Source: Pseudoalteromonas gelatinilytica (GTDB lineage Bacteria > Pseudomonadota > Gammaproteobacteria > Enterobacterales > Alteromonadaceae). From it: DNA of 64,000 nucleotides. Positions within the stretch are counted from its first letter, which is position 1. Each line of letters opens with the position of its first letter. The notes beneath the pieces are model-generated. The model was not told where the DNA came from. It saw nothing but the letters and a program-made list of their open reading frames with translations, and searched no databases. Of the stretch, positions 36,458 to 45,836 are shown piece after piece. The position numbers and the translations under genes are program-made. The stretch lies in NCBI RefSeq assembly GCF_001641615.1, contig NZ_LRRU01000004.1, positions 248,001-312,000 of the forward strand. Reading direction: 5' to 3'.

Positions 36458-38827
36458 ATGAAATCAATAAAACCAAGCTTACTGGCACTTGCCATAGCAA
36501 CACATTTTTCAGCCTTTGCTGATGACGCTAAGCCGAAACAAGATATGGAACGCTTAGTTATCACTGCAACAGGTTTTGAGCAAAAAGTTACCGAAGCACC
36601 TGCTAGTATTTCAATTATCACCAATGAAAATATTAAGTCTCATGCCTTCACCTCAGTACTTGATGCTGTGCAGTATTTAGAAGGTATCGACATTGGCACA
36701 ACCCGAGATAAAACGGGCCAAGGCAGTGTAAGTATGCGTGGTTTAACAGGTGAATACACCCTGTTACTTATTGATGGTAAACGCCAAAATAACCATGGCG
36801 ATATTTATCCAAACAACTTTGGTGGTAACGCGTTTAACCACGTACCACCGGTTGATGCCATTGAACGTGTTGAAGTAATTCGCGGCCCTGCATCAACGCT
36901 TTATGGTGCAGATGCATTGGGTGGTGTAATTAATATCATCACTAAAAAGCACACTGATAGTTGGAGCGGTGCAGTGTCTTTTAGCCGTTCATTACAGCAA
37001 AACGATGATTTTGGCGATGACATTACCACTGACTTTAGTGTGATGGGTCCACTTATTAAAGACGTATTAAGCTTAGGTGTGCGTGGCAGTGTTTACGAGC
37101 AACAAGCATCTTCGCCAACATTTGAACCAGCAACCGATCCAAATGGTGTTGTTCATACTCGTTCATTAGGTTTTGGTAGTGGCGGTCGTACCGTTGATAA
37201 CACAAACGAGCAGTATGGTTTTACTCTAACTTATACCCCGTTTGAGTCTCATCATTTACGTTTTGATTATGATAATTCAAGCCAAGTGTACGACAACACG
37301 CCAAGCTACGACATCGAATCAGGCACAATTACTTACCCGCTTGGCACTAAAGATAATATTGAATCAATTTGGCAAGACCGCCGCGGCCAAGTAAACCCGC
37401 GCGCAGGTTATGCAGCAGACCAAGAGTTTGACCGTGAGTGGTGGTCAATCAGCTACGATGGCGAGCTTGATTGGGCAACGCTGAAGGCTTCTGTTTCTTA
37501 TGTTGATACGCAAAATAATGGCCGTACTTTACCACTGAGTGTCAGCGAGCGCCTAGAGCTGCAAGCTATGTACGATGGTACTGGCGAATACGAAGGAATG
37601 GACGAGCAAGCACGTAAAGACTTAGCTGAAGAAACATTCTTACCGCGCCCTGCTCGCCCACTTGAAAGCAGTCAATATACCTATGACTTACGTTTTGATA
37701 TTCCTATCACAGGTAGCTTTGGTAGCCATAACCTAGCAATTGGTGGCCAGCTTATCGACGGTGAATTAAAAGACGGTGTATTTGGTCTTGAAAGTGACCA
37801 AGCTGGCAAAGTACAAGAGCAAAACATGTACTCAATCTTTGCCGAAGATAACTGGATGGCAACTGATAACTTTACCTTCACATTAGGCGCTCGTTACGAT
37901 GACCATGATGTATTTGGCAGCCAAGTATCTCCGCGCGTTTACGGTGTCTATAACCTCTCTGACACTTGGACGCTAAAAGGGGGTGTAAGTACGGGTTATA
38001 AAACACCACAAACCACTGATCTTTATGACGGTATTACCGGATTTGGCGGTCAAGGCACAAGCCCGTTTGCGGGTAACCCAGACTTACAACCAGAAACCAG
38101 TGTGAACTCTGAAATCGCCCTTTACTGGACTTCGCTTGATGGCGATCACAACATCAATGTGACTTACTACAACACCAAGTTTGAAGACAAAATTGCCAGC
38201 GGCGACACTATTTTAAGCTGTGAGCAAACTAACGATTTACGCCCTTGTGTGAACTTAGGTCAGTACGATCAACTTGGCTACGATAGCTATAGCCAAAAAA
38301 TCAATATCGACGAAGTAGACCTACAAGGTGTTGAAATTGCAGGCCAATATACTATCAGCAAAACAGTGTCTGTTAACGGTAACTATACCTGGACTGATAG
38401 CGAACAAAAGAGCGGCCCTGAACAAGGTAAGCCACTAACGAACTCCGCAGAGCACATGGCAAACCTTACCCTAAACTGGGAAGCGACTGACTTTATGAAC
38501 CTATACCTACAAGGTGTATATCGTTCAGACCGTTACCGCGGTTGGGATAACGTGCACGACAAAGCGCTTTATTACAAAAACTACAACCTACTTAATTTAG
38601 GTGCGCAGTTTTATGTAAATGAGTACGTGCAAATCAATGCCCGTGTAAACAACCTATTAGACGAAGATTTCACCTCGTATAGCACAAGCTATACCGACCT
38701 AAATGGCGATGGTGAGTATGAGTACCTAACAGGTCGCGGTGTAATTAGTGAGGTCACATTCACAGACGACTACAACGTTAAAGATAAAGGCCGTAACTTC
38801 TGGATTGGCGTTACCGCTTACTTCTAA
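36458..38827 (+). CDS. TonB-dependent receptor, FepA/CirA-like
   Basis: 789 residues; the ATG at 36458 follows GGAA by 7 bases and gives a signal peptide ending SAFA. The plug (about 35-165) has MERLVITATGFEQKV, SVSMRGLTGEYTLLLIDGKR and IERVEVIRGPASTLYGADALGGVINIITKK in pieces, the form seen in siderophore and colicin receptors of the FepA/CirA group. A 22-strand barrel follows, with NPDLQPETS and a terminal aromatic residue (AYF). Likely substrate is a ferric siderophore. It is 11 kb from the bib genes, so a link to bisucaberin is only possible. Confidence 0.88.
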   Translation: MKSIKPSLLALAIATHFSAFADDAKPKQDMERLVITATGFEQKVTEAPASISIITNENIKSHAFTSVLDAVQYLEGIDIGTTRDKTGQGSVSMRGLTGEYTLLLIDGKRQNNHGDIYPNNFGGNAFNHVPPVDAIERVEVIRGPASTLYGADALGGVINIITKKHTDSWSGAVSFSRSLQQNDDFGDDITTDFSVMGPLIKDVLSLGVRGSVYEQQASSPTFEPATDPNGVVHTRSLGFGSGGRTVDNTNEQYGFTLTYTPFESHHLRFDYDNSSQVYDNTPSYDIESGTITYPLGTKDNIESIWQDRRGQVNPRAGYAADQEFDREWWSISYDGELDWATLKASVSYVDTQNNGRTLPLSVSERLELQAMYDGTGEYEGMDEQARKDLAEETFLPRPARPLESSQYTYDLRFDIPITGSFGSHNLAIGGQLIDGELKDGVFGLESDQAGKVQEQNMYSIFAEDNWMATDNFTFTLGARYDDHDVFGSQVSPRVYGVYNLSDTWTLKGGVSTGYKTPQTTDLYDGITGFGGQGTSPFAGNPDLQPETSVNSEIALYWTSLDGDHNINVTYYNTKFEDKIASGDTILSCEQTNDLRPCVNLGQYDQLGYDSYSQKINIDEVDLQGVEIAGQYTISKTVSVNGNYTWTDSEQKSGPEQGKPLTNSAEHMANLTLNWEATDFMNLYLQGVYRSDRYRGWDNVHDKALYYKNYNLLNLGAQFYVNEYVQINARVNNLLDEDFTSYSTSYTDLNGDGEYEYLTGRGVISEVTFTDDYNVKDKGRNFWIGVTAYF

Positions 38828-38839
38828 GAAAACTCCCTG

Positions 38840-38876
38840 AAAATAGACAGCATGCAGTCATGTGCTGTCTATTTTT
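38840..38876 (+). terminator. Terminator after TonB receptor
   Basis: AAAATAGACAGCA (38840-38852) pairs with TGCTGTCTATTTT (38863-38875) and ends in T's. Confidence 0.85.
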
Positions 38877-38946
38877 CTTACTGTCACTAAACTGCCAACT
38901 TCACACACTAAGCTGATGATACCTGCGTAAGCTTATTTGTCAGTCT

Positions 38947-39867
38947 ATGGAACATATCCTTACAGCCAGTGGTATCAGTATTAGTTATCAAGATGAAGGC
39001 GATGAAAACGCACCTGTGATCATCTTAATTATTGGCTTAGGTGCTCAATTTACCGTTTGGCCAGAGTCACTTTATTTTGGCTTGGTCGAAAAAGGCTTTC
39101 GGGTTATTCGTTTTGATAATCGTGATGCAGGGTTATCCTCATCGTTAGATGAGTTAGGCAAGCCGAGTCTTGTAAAGCATTGGCTTAGCCGCCGATTACC
39201 CATTCGTGCAAAACTGCCCTATTCGCTCGATGACATGGCTCGCGATGTAAAAGAATTAATGGATGCACTGGATATCAAAAAAGCGCACTTAGTGGGGGCG
39301 TCGATGGGTGGCATGATTGCGCAAATTGCCGCGGCAAAGTATAAAAAACGTGTACTGAGCTTAACTTCAATTATGTCGAGTAGCTCGCCGTTATCGTTTT
39401 CGGGTTCAAACATAAACCTATTAGTAAAGCTCGCTAAAATACGCCCCCGAAGCAGTAATAAAGAAGCCGCTATTGATTACAATGTTAGGCTCAACCAACT
39501 CATTGGCAGCCCAGCCTACCCACAAGATGAACACGCTTTATACGCCAACGCAGAACGCTATATTGAGCGGGCTCACACGAATCAAACAGGCTTTAAACGT
39601 CAGCTTGCAGCCATTGCCGCAACGCCTTATCGCGAGCAATTACTAAAAAAGATTAAAGCCCCTACATTAGTGATCCACGGCAGTGCTGATCCTGTTATGC
39701 CACTGTCTGCGGGTATCAACACCGCACTGTTAATAAAGCGTAGTAAGCTAAAAGTTGTGCCCGGAATGGGCCATGATTTTCCACCCGCCTTAATGAAAAA
39801 AATGACTAAGTGGATTGCCAAACACGCCGCTAAAGTCAGCGCCAAAAAAGCCGCTAAAAAACCCTAA
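38947..39867 (+). CDS. Alpha/beta-hydrolase fold enzyme
   Basis: 306 residues. The oxyanion region is IIGLGAQFTVWP, followed by RFDNRDAGLSS, the nucleophile elbow GASMGGM near residue 119, an Asp in HGSADPVMPL near 250, and His in GMGHDFP near 275: a complete triad. It resembles RdmC-type methyl-esterases and lactonase-like hydrolases. The lysine/alanine-rich tail (SAKKAAKK) is unusual. Substrate unknown; no signal peptide. Confidence 0.85.
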   Translation: MEHILTASGISISYQDEGDENAPVIILIIGLGAQFTVWPESLYFGLVEKGFRVIRFDNRDAGLSSSLDELGKPSLVKHWLSRRLPIRAKLPYSLDDMARDVKELMDALDIKKAHLVGASMGGMIAQIAAAKYKKRVLSLTSIMSSSSPLSFSGSNINLLVKLAKIRPRSSNKEAAIDYNVRLNQLIGSPAYPQDEHALYANAERYIERAHTNQTGFKRQLAAIAATPYREQLLKKIKAPTLVIHGSADPVMPLSAGINTALLIKRSKLKVVPGMGHDFPPALMKKMTKWIAKHAAKVSAKKAAKKP

Positions 39868-39910
39868 AAGCGTGATAGAATTATCATACAATTTATAAGG
39901 TTAGCGTTTT

Positions 39911-40606
39911 ATGTTGCGTGTATTTTTTAGTCTGTTTTTAATTATCCCTTGGTTAAGCTTTGCCGGTGTGTCACTAAGCGAGCAGCGCATTATTTATCAG
40001 GGCGAAATTAGTGCCAAAAACAATCAACATGTTGCACAGCTTTTGGCTGAGCAACCAAACATAAACAGCATACAAATCACCAGTGGTGGCGGAAACGTTG
40101 ATTTGGGTATGGATCTCGCAGAATTGATTTTGGCGCATAATTTAAAAGTTCATGTAAAACAATTTTGCTTTTCGTCGTGTGCTAATTATGTATTGCTTGC
40201 AGGAAACCCTACTACCATAGCTAATAACGCCATTGTCGGTTGGCACGGCGATGCCGCTTCAGCTCGCTGGCGAGATAGCGATATTGATGCCATGGTAAGC
40301 CATTTAAAAGAGCCAGAAAAAACAACCAAGTGGCAGGCTTTACGCACTCAATACGACGAAATAATCGCAAAAGCCGTGGCACGTGAAAAAGCTTTTTATG
40401 CAAAACGCGGTGTTAATCATGACTTGCTAACCATTGGTTTATCTGAAGAGCTAAAGCGTGCAGCTGTGGCACAAAAAGCCAGAGGCTGGAGCTACTCAAA
40501 AAAAGCACTCAATACACTGAATGTCAGCAATATTGAGTTTGCAGATTGGCAGCCCCGCTCGGCAAAGAACTTTCCGTTACTAATAATTAGTGAGCTTGGG
40601 GATTAG
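39911..40606 (+). CDS. Periplasmic ClpP/crotonase-fold protein (COG3904-like)
   Basis: 231 residues with a signal peptide (cleavage after SFA). The core has ITSGGGNVDLGMDLAELI near residue 60 and CFSSCANYVLLAG near 90, the pattern of SppA/ClpP-like periplasmic proteins where the Ser before the second Cys is the likely nucleophile. A catalytic lysine or histidine cannot be assigned with confidence. Function unknown; a peptidase is possible. Its end overlaps the end of the convergent gene by 4 bases. Confidence 0.72.
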   Translation: MLRVFFSLFLIIPWLSFAGVSLSEQRIIYQGEISAKNNQHVAQLLAEQPNINSIQITSGGGNVDLGMDLAELILAHNLKVHVKQFCFSSCANYVLLAGNPTTIANNAIVGWHGDAASARWRDSDIDAMVSHLKEPEKTTKWQALRTQYDEIIAKAVAREKAFYAKRGVNHDLLTIGLSEELKRAAVAQKARGWSYSKKALNTLNVSNIEFADWQPRSAKNFPLLIISELGD

Positions 40607-41679
40607 CTTTTGTAATCACGGATATAACGGTAATCAAATTCGGTGTCATCTAGAATGTCGCAATAATCACGAAAATCATTACTCTGCATTTGCTGAATAT
40701 CGATGATCACCGACTGCTCTGTTACGAGCTTTTTAAATCTTTGCAATAGCGTACGTCCTTGCTTTGCATCTATATGGCAACCGAATTGATAAATGTCATA
40801 TAGCCGAGCGAACTGATCACCGCTCTGCCTTGAGCTTGCCATTAGTGCTTCACCACGCTCAAAAGCAAGCATTCTTCCCAGAATAAATTGCGCTCTAGGT
40901 TCATTTTTATGTTCAACGAGATAACGTAAAATAGTTTCTGATTTAAATGTATCTTGCGGAAATTTCCCCTGATAAACGCCTCGTTCATCAAAGTGACGAC
41001 CGGAATAATAGGCAAAAGCATAGCTAAATGCTTTTTTGTCAGACAAGGTTGCAAGAAACTCATCATCTGTCGGAATATGTTTTGCTCTAAACTTAGCAGC
41101 TTGATGTTGCTCTTGTTCTACCTGTTTTTCAATAGACAAATACTGCTGGTGAGCAAATGCACCAACGGCTCCTGCAAAACTCAAACATGATGTGGCAATT
41201 AGGGTACTCGGTAATACTACCAACCAATGATTTTTAATTTTTTTATACCCTGCCAGCTCACCGGATTCATACACCTCAGCAAATAACTTATGGTCAATAA
41301 ATGGAATGCTTTTACGTGCAATAAATGCTGCTGACCAAGAGCCAAGTGCAAATAACAAAGCATAAATTGATAAAGACAATGTACCGCTGATCAAAACCTC
41401 TGAACTGAGCGCAACAGCGATTACAGATAGGTATGCAATAAGTGAAATAACTGAAAAGATACGATCATAGCCACGCCCATGAATACGAACGGCTAGGCCA
41501 ACGAGTACGCCGCTAATCACTAACATTACAGGCCCAATAGCACTTTTAATTGAAAATACTGTGATCCATAAAATAATGATTGGGATACTCCAGCAAGCTA
41601 CGCCGATTGCGGCTGCAAGTGGACTTTGCTTAACTAGTTTTGCTTTAACTTGCTCTCGACTCTGCTCAGTAACAGACAT
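40603..41679 (-). CDS. Membrane protein of unknown function
   Basis: 358 residues. Five hydrophobic segments (about residues 22-170) come first; the soluble C-terminal part (about 180-358) has helical pairs (KSETILRYLVEHKNEPRAQFILG in two pieces, FARLYDIYQFGCHID) that look like degenerate TPR/Sel1-type repeats. GGAG lies 6 bases before the ATG. I recognise no family. The upstream flank is the accessory patch starting at about 41780. Confidence 0.7.
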   Translation of the reverse strand: MSVTEQSREQVKAKLVKQSPLAAAIGVACWSIPIIILWITVFSIKSAIGPVMLVISGVLVGLAVRIHGRGYDRIFSVISLIAYLSVIAVALSSEVLISGTLSLSIYALLFALGSWSAAFIARKSIPFIDHKLFAEVYESGELAGYKKIKNHWLVVLPSTLIATSCLSFAGAVGAFAHQQYLSIEKQVEQEQHQAAKFRAKHIPTDDEFLATLSDKKAFSYAFAYYSGRHFDERGVYQGKFPQDTFKSETILRYLVEHKNEPRAQFILGRMLAFERGEALMASSRQSGDQFARLYDIYQFGCHIDAKQGRTLLQRFKKLVTEQSVIIDIQQMQSNDFRDYCDILDDTEFDYRYIRDYKS

Positions 41680-42064
41680 ATCAACTCCGTTTTCGTTTTA
41701 TTATTTTTTCCTGTAAAACAAAGTGATTCTAACTAGAACAGCTGATTATAAAAAGAGGAACATAAATTTTCGTGGTACAAAAAAAGCCACTTCGCAGTCA
41801 AGGCATTAATTCCTGTCGTATCCAAACTAATGGTTCAAAACACTGCTGATTTAGGGGGGGGACATTTTGTTGGGGCAATATGTGGAGGTCGCAGAGTTCA
41901 TCCTAACATTCATAAAGCGGAGGTTAGAGTAAACTCATTCTGCCAAAAGATGAATTTAAGTGTCTGACTTAAAAGAGAAATAATGAAATTCGCGTAAGTA
42001 TGTTATTGCAGCTAATTTGATTTAAAGTTATTGTTCTAACTTGGTGTTTTTATAGGGATTGTTG
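41680..42064. other. 385-base gap at the edge of an accessory patch
   Basis: No gene is seen. The gap contains the left inverted repeat (41781-41809), a run of eight G (41854-41861) and AT-rich sequence that must hold the promoter of the SH3-domain gene. Confidence 0.6.
41781..41809 (+). repeat. Left inverted repeat of the accessory patch
   Basis: AAAAAGCCACT followed by CAAGGCATTAA (41799-41809). The same two blocks, in inverted order and separated by seven bases as here, occur at 43647-43674. Confidence 0.55.
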
Positions 42065-42928
42065 ATGTTCAAGTTTTCAATTTTTACTTCAGGGCTTATC
42101 ACGGCTTTAACGTTTTTGTCTCCTTCTACAAACGCTTCCTGGGACGATTTGAAATCTAATGCGCTCATTGAAATCAAAGAAGCAAGTGGATTTCTACCCG
42201 CCATTGTTCAGTCGAATGTAAATATACGTTCAAAGCCGTCCAAAGAAGGAAAAAAGCTTGGATTATTGCAAGGTGGAAGGTCAATTAGAGCTGAGTTTCT
42301 AATTGACTCTGATTGGGCTCGCATTCAATTTAATGGAGACCGCGCATATGTACACCAATCAGCACTTATCAAACAGTTATACAAAGCAGATATCGGCTAT
42401 TCAATGAATAGCAATAATAGTACTGTATTTTCTATGTCAGGTTGGCATTACTCTTATTTACCAGGTAGCTACTTCTTAAACTATCAGAGCAGTCTGCATG
42501 GTCAAGCCAGTTATGGACCTATTAATGGAAGTGGATATGCGTCAATTGGAAGTCATCTATACAAAGTTGATTATGCTAAACGTGATATCTACCTGGCAAC
42601 AGGGCATGAATCTGGAAATAGAACTTATTATACGCCTTACTTAGCAATACCTACTAAAACTGAATTGCAGGTTTTTGTCTTACCTACGTTCACATCCTCG
42701 GACTCAAATAGCTTACTGGTAGACGGCGATACCCTAATCTATGAAGGGAAATCGTATAGCAGTTGTTGTGATTATGAAAGTTTTAAGTTGAGGTTTAATT
42801 TAGAGGACTTAAGTTATGAAGGAACTCAACTCTATTATGACAGCGATAGTCAGATGGATACCGCCCCTCTTGAAAAGAGAACGTTGAGTTTAGTAGTTAA
42901 AAAAATACCGCTAGTTAAGTCACATTAA
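42065..42928 (+). CDS. Exported SH3-domain protein
   Basis: 287 residues; ATG 42065 follows AGGGA by 6 bases, and a TTG six bases earlier is less likely. A signal peptide (ending near NASW) is followed by a bacterial SH3 domain (about residues 45-100: NVNIRSKPSKEGKKLG, DWARIQF, GDRAYVHQSAL). The remaining 185 residues are tyrosine/serine-rich and unrecognised. SH3 domains of this type often bind peptidoglycan or the cell surface. More AGA, GGA and TTA codons than in neighbouring genes, together with the nearby transposase remnant, suggest transfer. Confidence 0.7.
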   Translation: MFKFSIFTSGLITALTFLSPSTNASWDDLKSNALIEIKEASGFLPAIVQSNVNIRSKPSKEGKKLGLLQGGRSIRAEFLIDSDWARIQFNGDRAYVHQSALIKQLYKADIGYSMNSNNSTVFSMSGWHYSYLPGSYFLNYQSSLHGQASYGPINGSGYASIGSHLYKVDYAKRDIYLATGHESGNRTYYTPYLAIPTKTELQVFVLPTFTSSDSNSLLVDGDTLIYEGKSYSSCCDYESFKLRFNLEDLSYEGTQLYYDSDSQMDTAPLEKRTLSLVVKKIPLVKSH

Positions 42929-43055
42929 GTAATTTCCCATGTGATTAATATAGTCCGCTTATGGAACGGAGCCGGCATTCGGCTTTCAAATGAAATTGCC
43001 CAACTCTCACATTGGTTAAAAGTTCCCAAAAGAAGATTGTTGTCGCGGCTAAAAC

Positions 43056-43446
43056 TTAAGGCTGATACAAAATATCTTCCATTTTTACCAGACCTCTAGC
43101 TAGCCCTAGCCTCATCGCTTGTGTTTTGTTGTTGAACCCTCCCTTTCTATTCCGAGTTAACTTGACGTAATTATTATAGACGCGATAGATGTCCAGTACC
43201 TTCGTATGATTTGTGGGTTATAGGGCGCCATACCATGCCACAGTCGACCTTCGTTACTTTGCGTTGCAAATGGCCTACCTTTCCTGTCAGGGCATAACCG
43301 TCTTTTACGCTGTTGCCGTGTCCTTCGCAGATAGGGGGCACCATGAAGTTACGACATGCAGGATTTTTGCAGCCGTTAAATTGAAACCCTTTAAACGGCA
43401 AGGGTACCCGAAGTTTTTTTATCTGATTTGATAATGCGTTACTCAA
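43056..43446 (-). pseudogene. Transposase remnant, internally deleted and frame-shifted
   Basis: On the minus strand an opening frame from a TTG at 43446 (AGGAG 8 bases before it) reads like a transposase zinc-ribbon: NGCKNPACRNF, KDGYALTG, then KVDCG, with one Cys of the second pair lost. Near 43200 the similarity jumps by one frame to LDIYRVYNNYVKL, KGGFNNKTQAMRLGLARG and VKMEDILY, with a stop at 43056. This second piece looks like the extreme C-terminus of a DDE transposase or integrase (the KTPAM-LGL pattern). The catalytic middle is gone. Insertion-sequence family not assigned. Confidence 0.7.
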
Positions 43447-43537
43447 TTGATGGTCTCCTAAAAGATATTAGAAAACCACAACTGGAAGACTTGTCAAAAA
43501 AGTGAAAAGCCTTGTCACAGGCTGACTACCAAGCAAA

Positions 43538-43569
43538 AAAATGCCTAGAAAATATATTCTAGGCATTTT
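43538..43569. terminator. Bidirectional hairpin terminator
   Basis: AAAATGCCTAGAA (43538-43550), loop AATATA, TTCTAGGCATTTT (43557-43569), with A/T runs on both sides. It could end the leftward PhoX-family transcript. Confidence 0.75.
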
Positions 43570-43646
43570 GATTGCATAATTTCCTTTGTAAGCAAAGTTA
43601 AATAAGCCATTCGTCTATCTAACTTTTTGACATTCCCCTCTTTGGG

Positions 43647-43674
43647 TTAATGCCTTGCTTCGCAGTGGCTATTT
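43647..43674 (-). repeat. Right inverted repeat of the accessory patch
   Basis: TTAATGCCTTG (43647-43657) and AGTGGCT (43664-43670) followed by ATTTT: the inverted counterpart of 41781-41809. Confidence 0.55.
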
Positions 43675-43688
43675 TAAATAGGCTTTAA

Positions 43689-45056
43689 CTAAACACTAAA
43701 CTGATGCCATGGGCCTGTTATAGCAAGTGTTTTTGACGGTGAGTAAACGTTCACAAACAAAGTGCTACCATCTGGTGAAAAACAGGCACCTGCCAGCTCG
43801 GTTTGCGCCACTAAGCGGGCAAAATTATAAACTTGGCCTTGGGGTGTCACACCGCGAAGATGATTATCAACCACATCGGTGTATTGGTCTTCACAAATAA
43901 TTAAATGACCATTAGGTGACACGGTAAGGTTATCGCCAAAGTTGTAAAAGGTTTTGCTGGTACTTTCTACAAACAACGAGATTTTACCAGGTTGCAGTGC
44001 TTCTTTATCTGTGCCCTCAAATTCTGATGGCTGATATTTCATAACCTGACCAAGTTGTTTTTTACCACCATTGGTACAGCAAAAATAAAGCTCTTTATCA
44101 CCCCAGTGAATACCTTCACCGCGAGCAAACAGTGCAGCTCCTTGTTTATAGCCGCGTAGGCGTAGGTCGTCTTTCGGGCTTTCAGGGTTATCTAGATTGA
44201 CCCACTCAACCTCAAGCTCTTGATGTAGCCCCATGGCTTTATTATTCCAGTTACGGCTATCGAATTGTGGCTTACCTTTTACCACCATAGCTTGTAATTG
44301 CCCGCCTTTATGCAGCTTGCCATATTCATTTGGAATAAAACGATAAAAGACGCTATCACCTTTGTCTTCTGTTAAATAAACAATGCCGGTGCGCGGGTCA
44401 ACGGCAGCCGCTTCGTGGTTAAATCGACCCATGGCTTTTAATGGCTCAGGTTTAATTAAGCCTTTGCTATTTGCGGGAACTTCAAAGATATAACCATGAT
44501 CTTGGTTAAATCCATCAGCTTTGGTATCTGTGGTTTCTTCGCACGTAAGCCAGGTGCCCCAAGGCGTGATACCGCCAGAACAGTTACGAATAGTGCCGAC
44601 CAATGACAAGTATTCTTGCTCTTTTTGATGGGTTTTTAGGTTATAAACGATATGACTTGTGCCACCCGGCAACGCCACACCGTCACTGTTAGTATCAAAA
44701 GCCAGCGGCGTTTTATGGTTGGCAATACTTGCCTCAGCTTTCGCTAAATCTTTTGGTTTTAGCTCATGGTTTCGCACTAATGCAACACGGTCATTACCAA
44801 GCGCTAGGCAACCCATGCCATCGGCTTTATCGGGTACCGTAAACCCATCAGACATTTTCTCACCAAGGCTTGAAACGACTTGATAACTAAAGCCCTCGGG
44901 TAAGTCGAGCAGTTTATCTGGATCGGGAATTAACGGGCCAAAACCGACAGCCGTTGTTTTTAAATCACCTAACGACACTTTTCCTATGGCACTTTTTGAT
45001 AACCCTAAAAAGGCCAATGTGCCCGCCCCTACTAAAAATTCTCGACGTGAAACCAT
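43689..45056 (-). CDS. PhoX-family (DUF839) Tat-exported protein
   Basis: 455 residues. The N-terminus is a twin-arginine signal (SRREFLVGAGTLAFLG). The body has PhoX/DUF839 features: DGMGCLALG, VRNHEL, GTIRNCSGGITPWGTWLTCEET split here, GRFNHEAAAVDPRTG and EDKGDSVFYRF. PhoX is a calcium-dependent alkaline phosphatase common in marine bacteria; this protein is shorter than classic PhoX, so phosphatase activity is likely but not certain. GGAG precedes the ATG. A link to phosphate control with the phytase locus is attractive, but no convincing Pho box is seen before it. Confidence 0.82.
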   Translation of the reverse strand: MVSRREFLVGAGTLAFLGLSKSAIGKVSLGDLKTTAVGFGPLIPDPDKLLDLPEGFSYQVVSSLGEKMSDGFTVPDKADGMGCLALGNDRVALVRNHELKPKDLAKAEASIANHKTPLAFDTNSDGVALPGGTSHIVYNLKTHQKEQEYLSLVGTIRNCSGGITPWGTWLTCEETTDTKADGFNQDHGYIFEVPANSKGLIKPEPLKAMGRFNHEAAAVDPRTGIVYLTEDKGDSVFYRFIPNEYGKLHKGGQLQAMVVKGKPQFDSRNWNNKAMGLHQELEVEWVNLDNPESPKDDLRLRGYKQGAALFARGEGIHWGDKELYFCCTNGGKKQLGQVMKYQPSEFEGTDKEALQPGKISLFVESTSKTFYNFGDNLTVSPNGHLIICEDQYTDVVDNHLRGVTPQGQVYNFARLVAQTELAGACFSPDGSTLFVNVYSPSKTLAITGPWHQFSV

Positions 45057-45167
45057 GCTAACTCCAAGCTAAAACCAGCTTTATCATACAAATAAAAAAG
45101 GCATTATAAAGCAATGAAACGATAAAAAGTTACATTATCACAATATTCACGAAATTGTCATAAAGCA

Positions 45168-45821
45168 CTACTCTTTGATGATTGCTAGTTGCTCATTAGG
45201 TAGCAGCACAATTAAGTAACCACGCTGCTCTAAGTTACAAAAATCAAATTCAAAACCTGCAATTTGTAAGTCACTAGCGCAATGAGTTAGCGGTATATAA
45301 GCTGTTGCTGTTGCTTCAGTTAATTCACTATTAGCAAGTTTATAGCTGTAGTTCGTATTGCCGATAAAACTAACCAGCCTAACCACAGGGTAATCACCAC
45401 TATCTACAGCCTCAGTGCGTGCTAAAAAAGCCAGTTTCAGCGTTTCGCCATCCATATAAATGATCACATAATTAGCTATATCACTAACAACCCACTTTTG
45501 TAGATGAGCTTTTATTTCAGCATCATAAAAAGCTGCAAAGCCAACCTTTCCGACCACAGACCGCTTAAAGTTAAGCTTTTCAAAACCACCGTAGCCATCG
45601 ATTGATTGTTGGAAGTTCTGCTCCTTATAAATTGCGCTTGTTGGTGTGTTGTTTCGTAGGTTCATCATATAAAAATCAACCGGGTACTCGCTAAAGTTAT
45701 AAACATAATAGTCATTTTCATAGACACCTTGGTATAAATCGTCTTCGTCAAACACTTCCTCTTCAGAGCTATTGCAACCAGTAAGTAAGAGTAAAATGCA
45801 TAATCTCAGTAGATAATTCAT
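45168..45821 (-). CDS. Lipoprotein of unknown function
   Basis: 217 residues with a lipobox (LLLTGC). An acidic stretch (SSEEEVFDEDDLY) follows the Cys. The rest is beta-rich without a recognised domain. It starts 15 bases after the MipA/OmpV-type gene, so both are one operon, divergent from the histidine kinase/response regulator pair, and both probably belong to one envelope response. GGGATGAG precedes the start. Confidence 0.72.
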   Translation of the reverse strand: MNYLLRLCILLLLTGCNSSEEEVFDEDDLYQGVYENDYYVYNFSEYPVDFYMMNLRNNTPTSAIYKEQNFQQSIDGYGGFEKLNFKRSVVGKVGFAAFYDAEIKAHLQKWVVSDIANYVIIYMDGETLKLAFLARTEAVDSGDYPVVRLVSFIGNTNYSYKLANSELTEATATAYIPLTHCASDLQIAGFEFDFCNLEQRGYLIVLLPNEQLAIIKE

Positions 45822-45836
45822 TGCTCATCCCTTTTT

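Larger units (their letters stand above)
42929..43688. other. 760-base stretch with only a broken gene
   Basis: The only coding trace is the transposase remnant (43056-43446). The rest holds a terminator-like hairpin (43538-43569) and the right inverted repeat (43647-43674). Nothing else is seen. Confidence 0.6.

Noticed and set aside
41854..41861. Run of eight G in the accessory patch
   Set aside because: Single occurrence with no partner run; could be chance or a sequencing-prone tract, and no structure is supported.
43213..43431. Rightward open frame opposite the transposase remnant
   Set aside because: It is the mirror of the remnant, which reads sensibly only on the minus strand.
45144..45161. 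Possible Pho box before the PhoX-family gene (TATTCAC, GAAA, TTGTCAT)
   Set aside because: One half-site is poor and the orientation is away from the gene, so it is not strong enough to claim.
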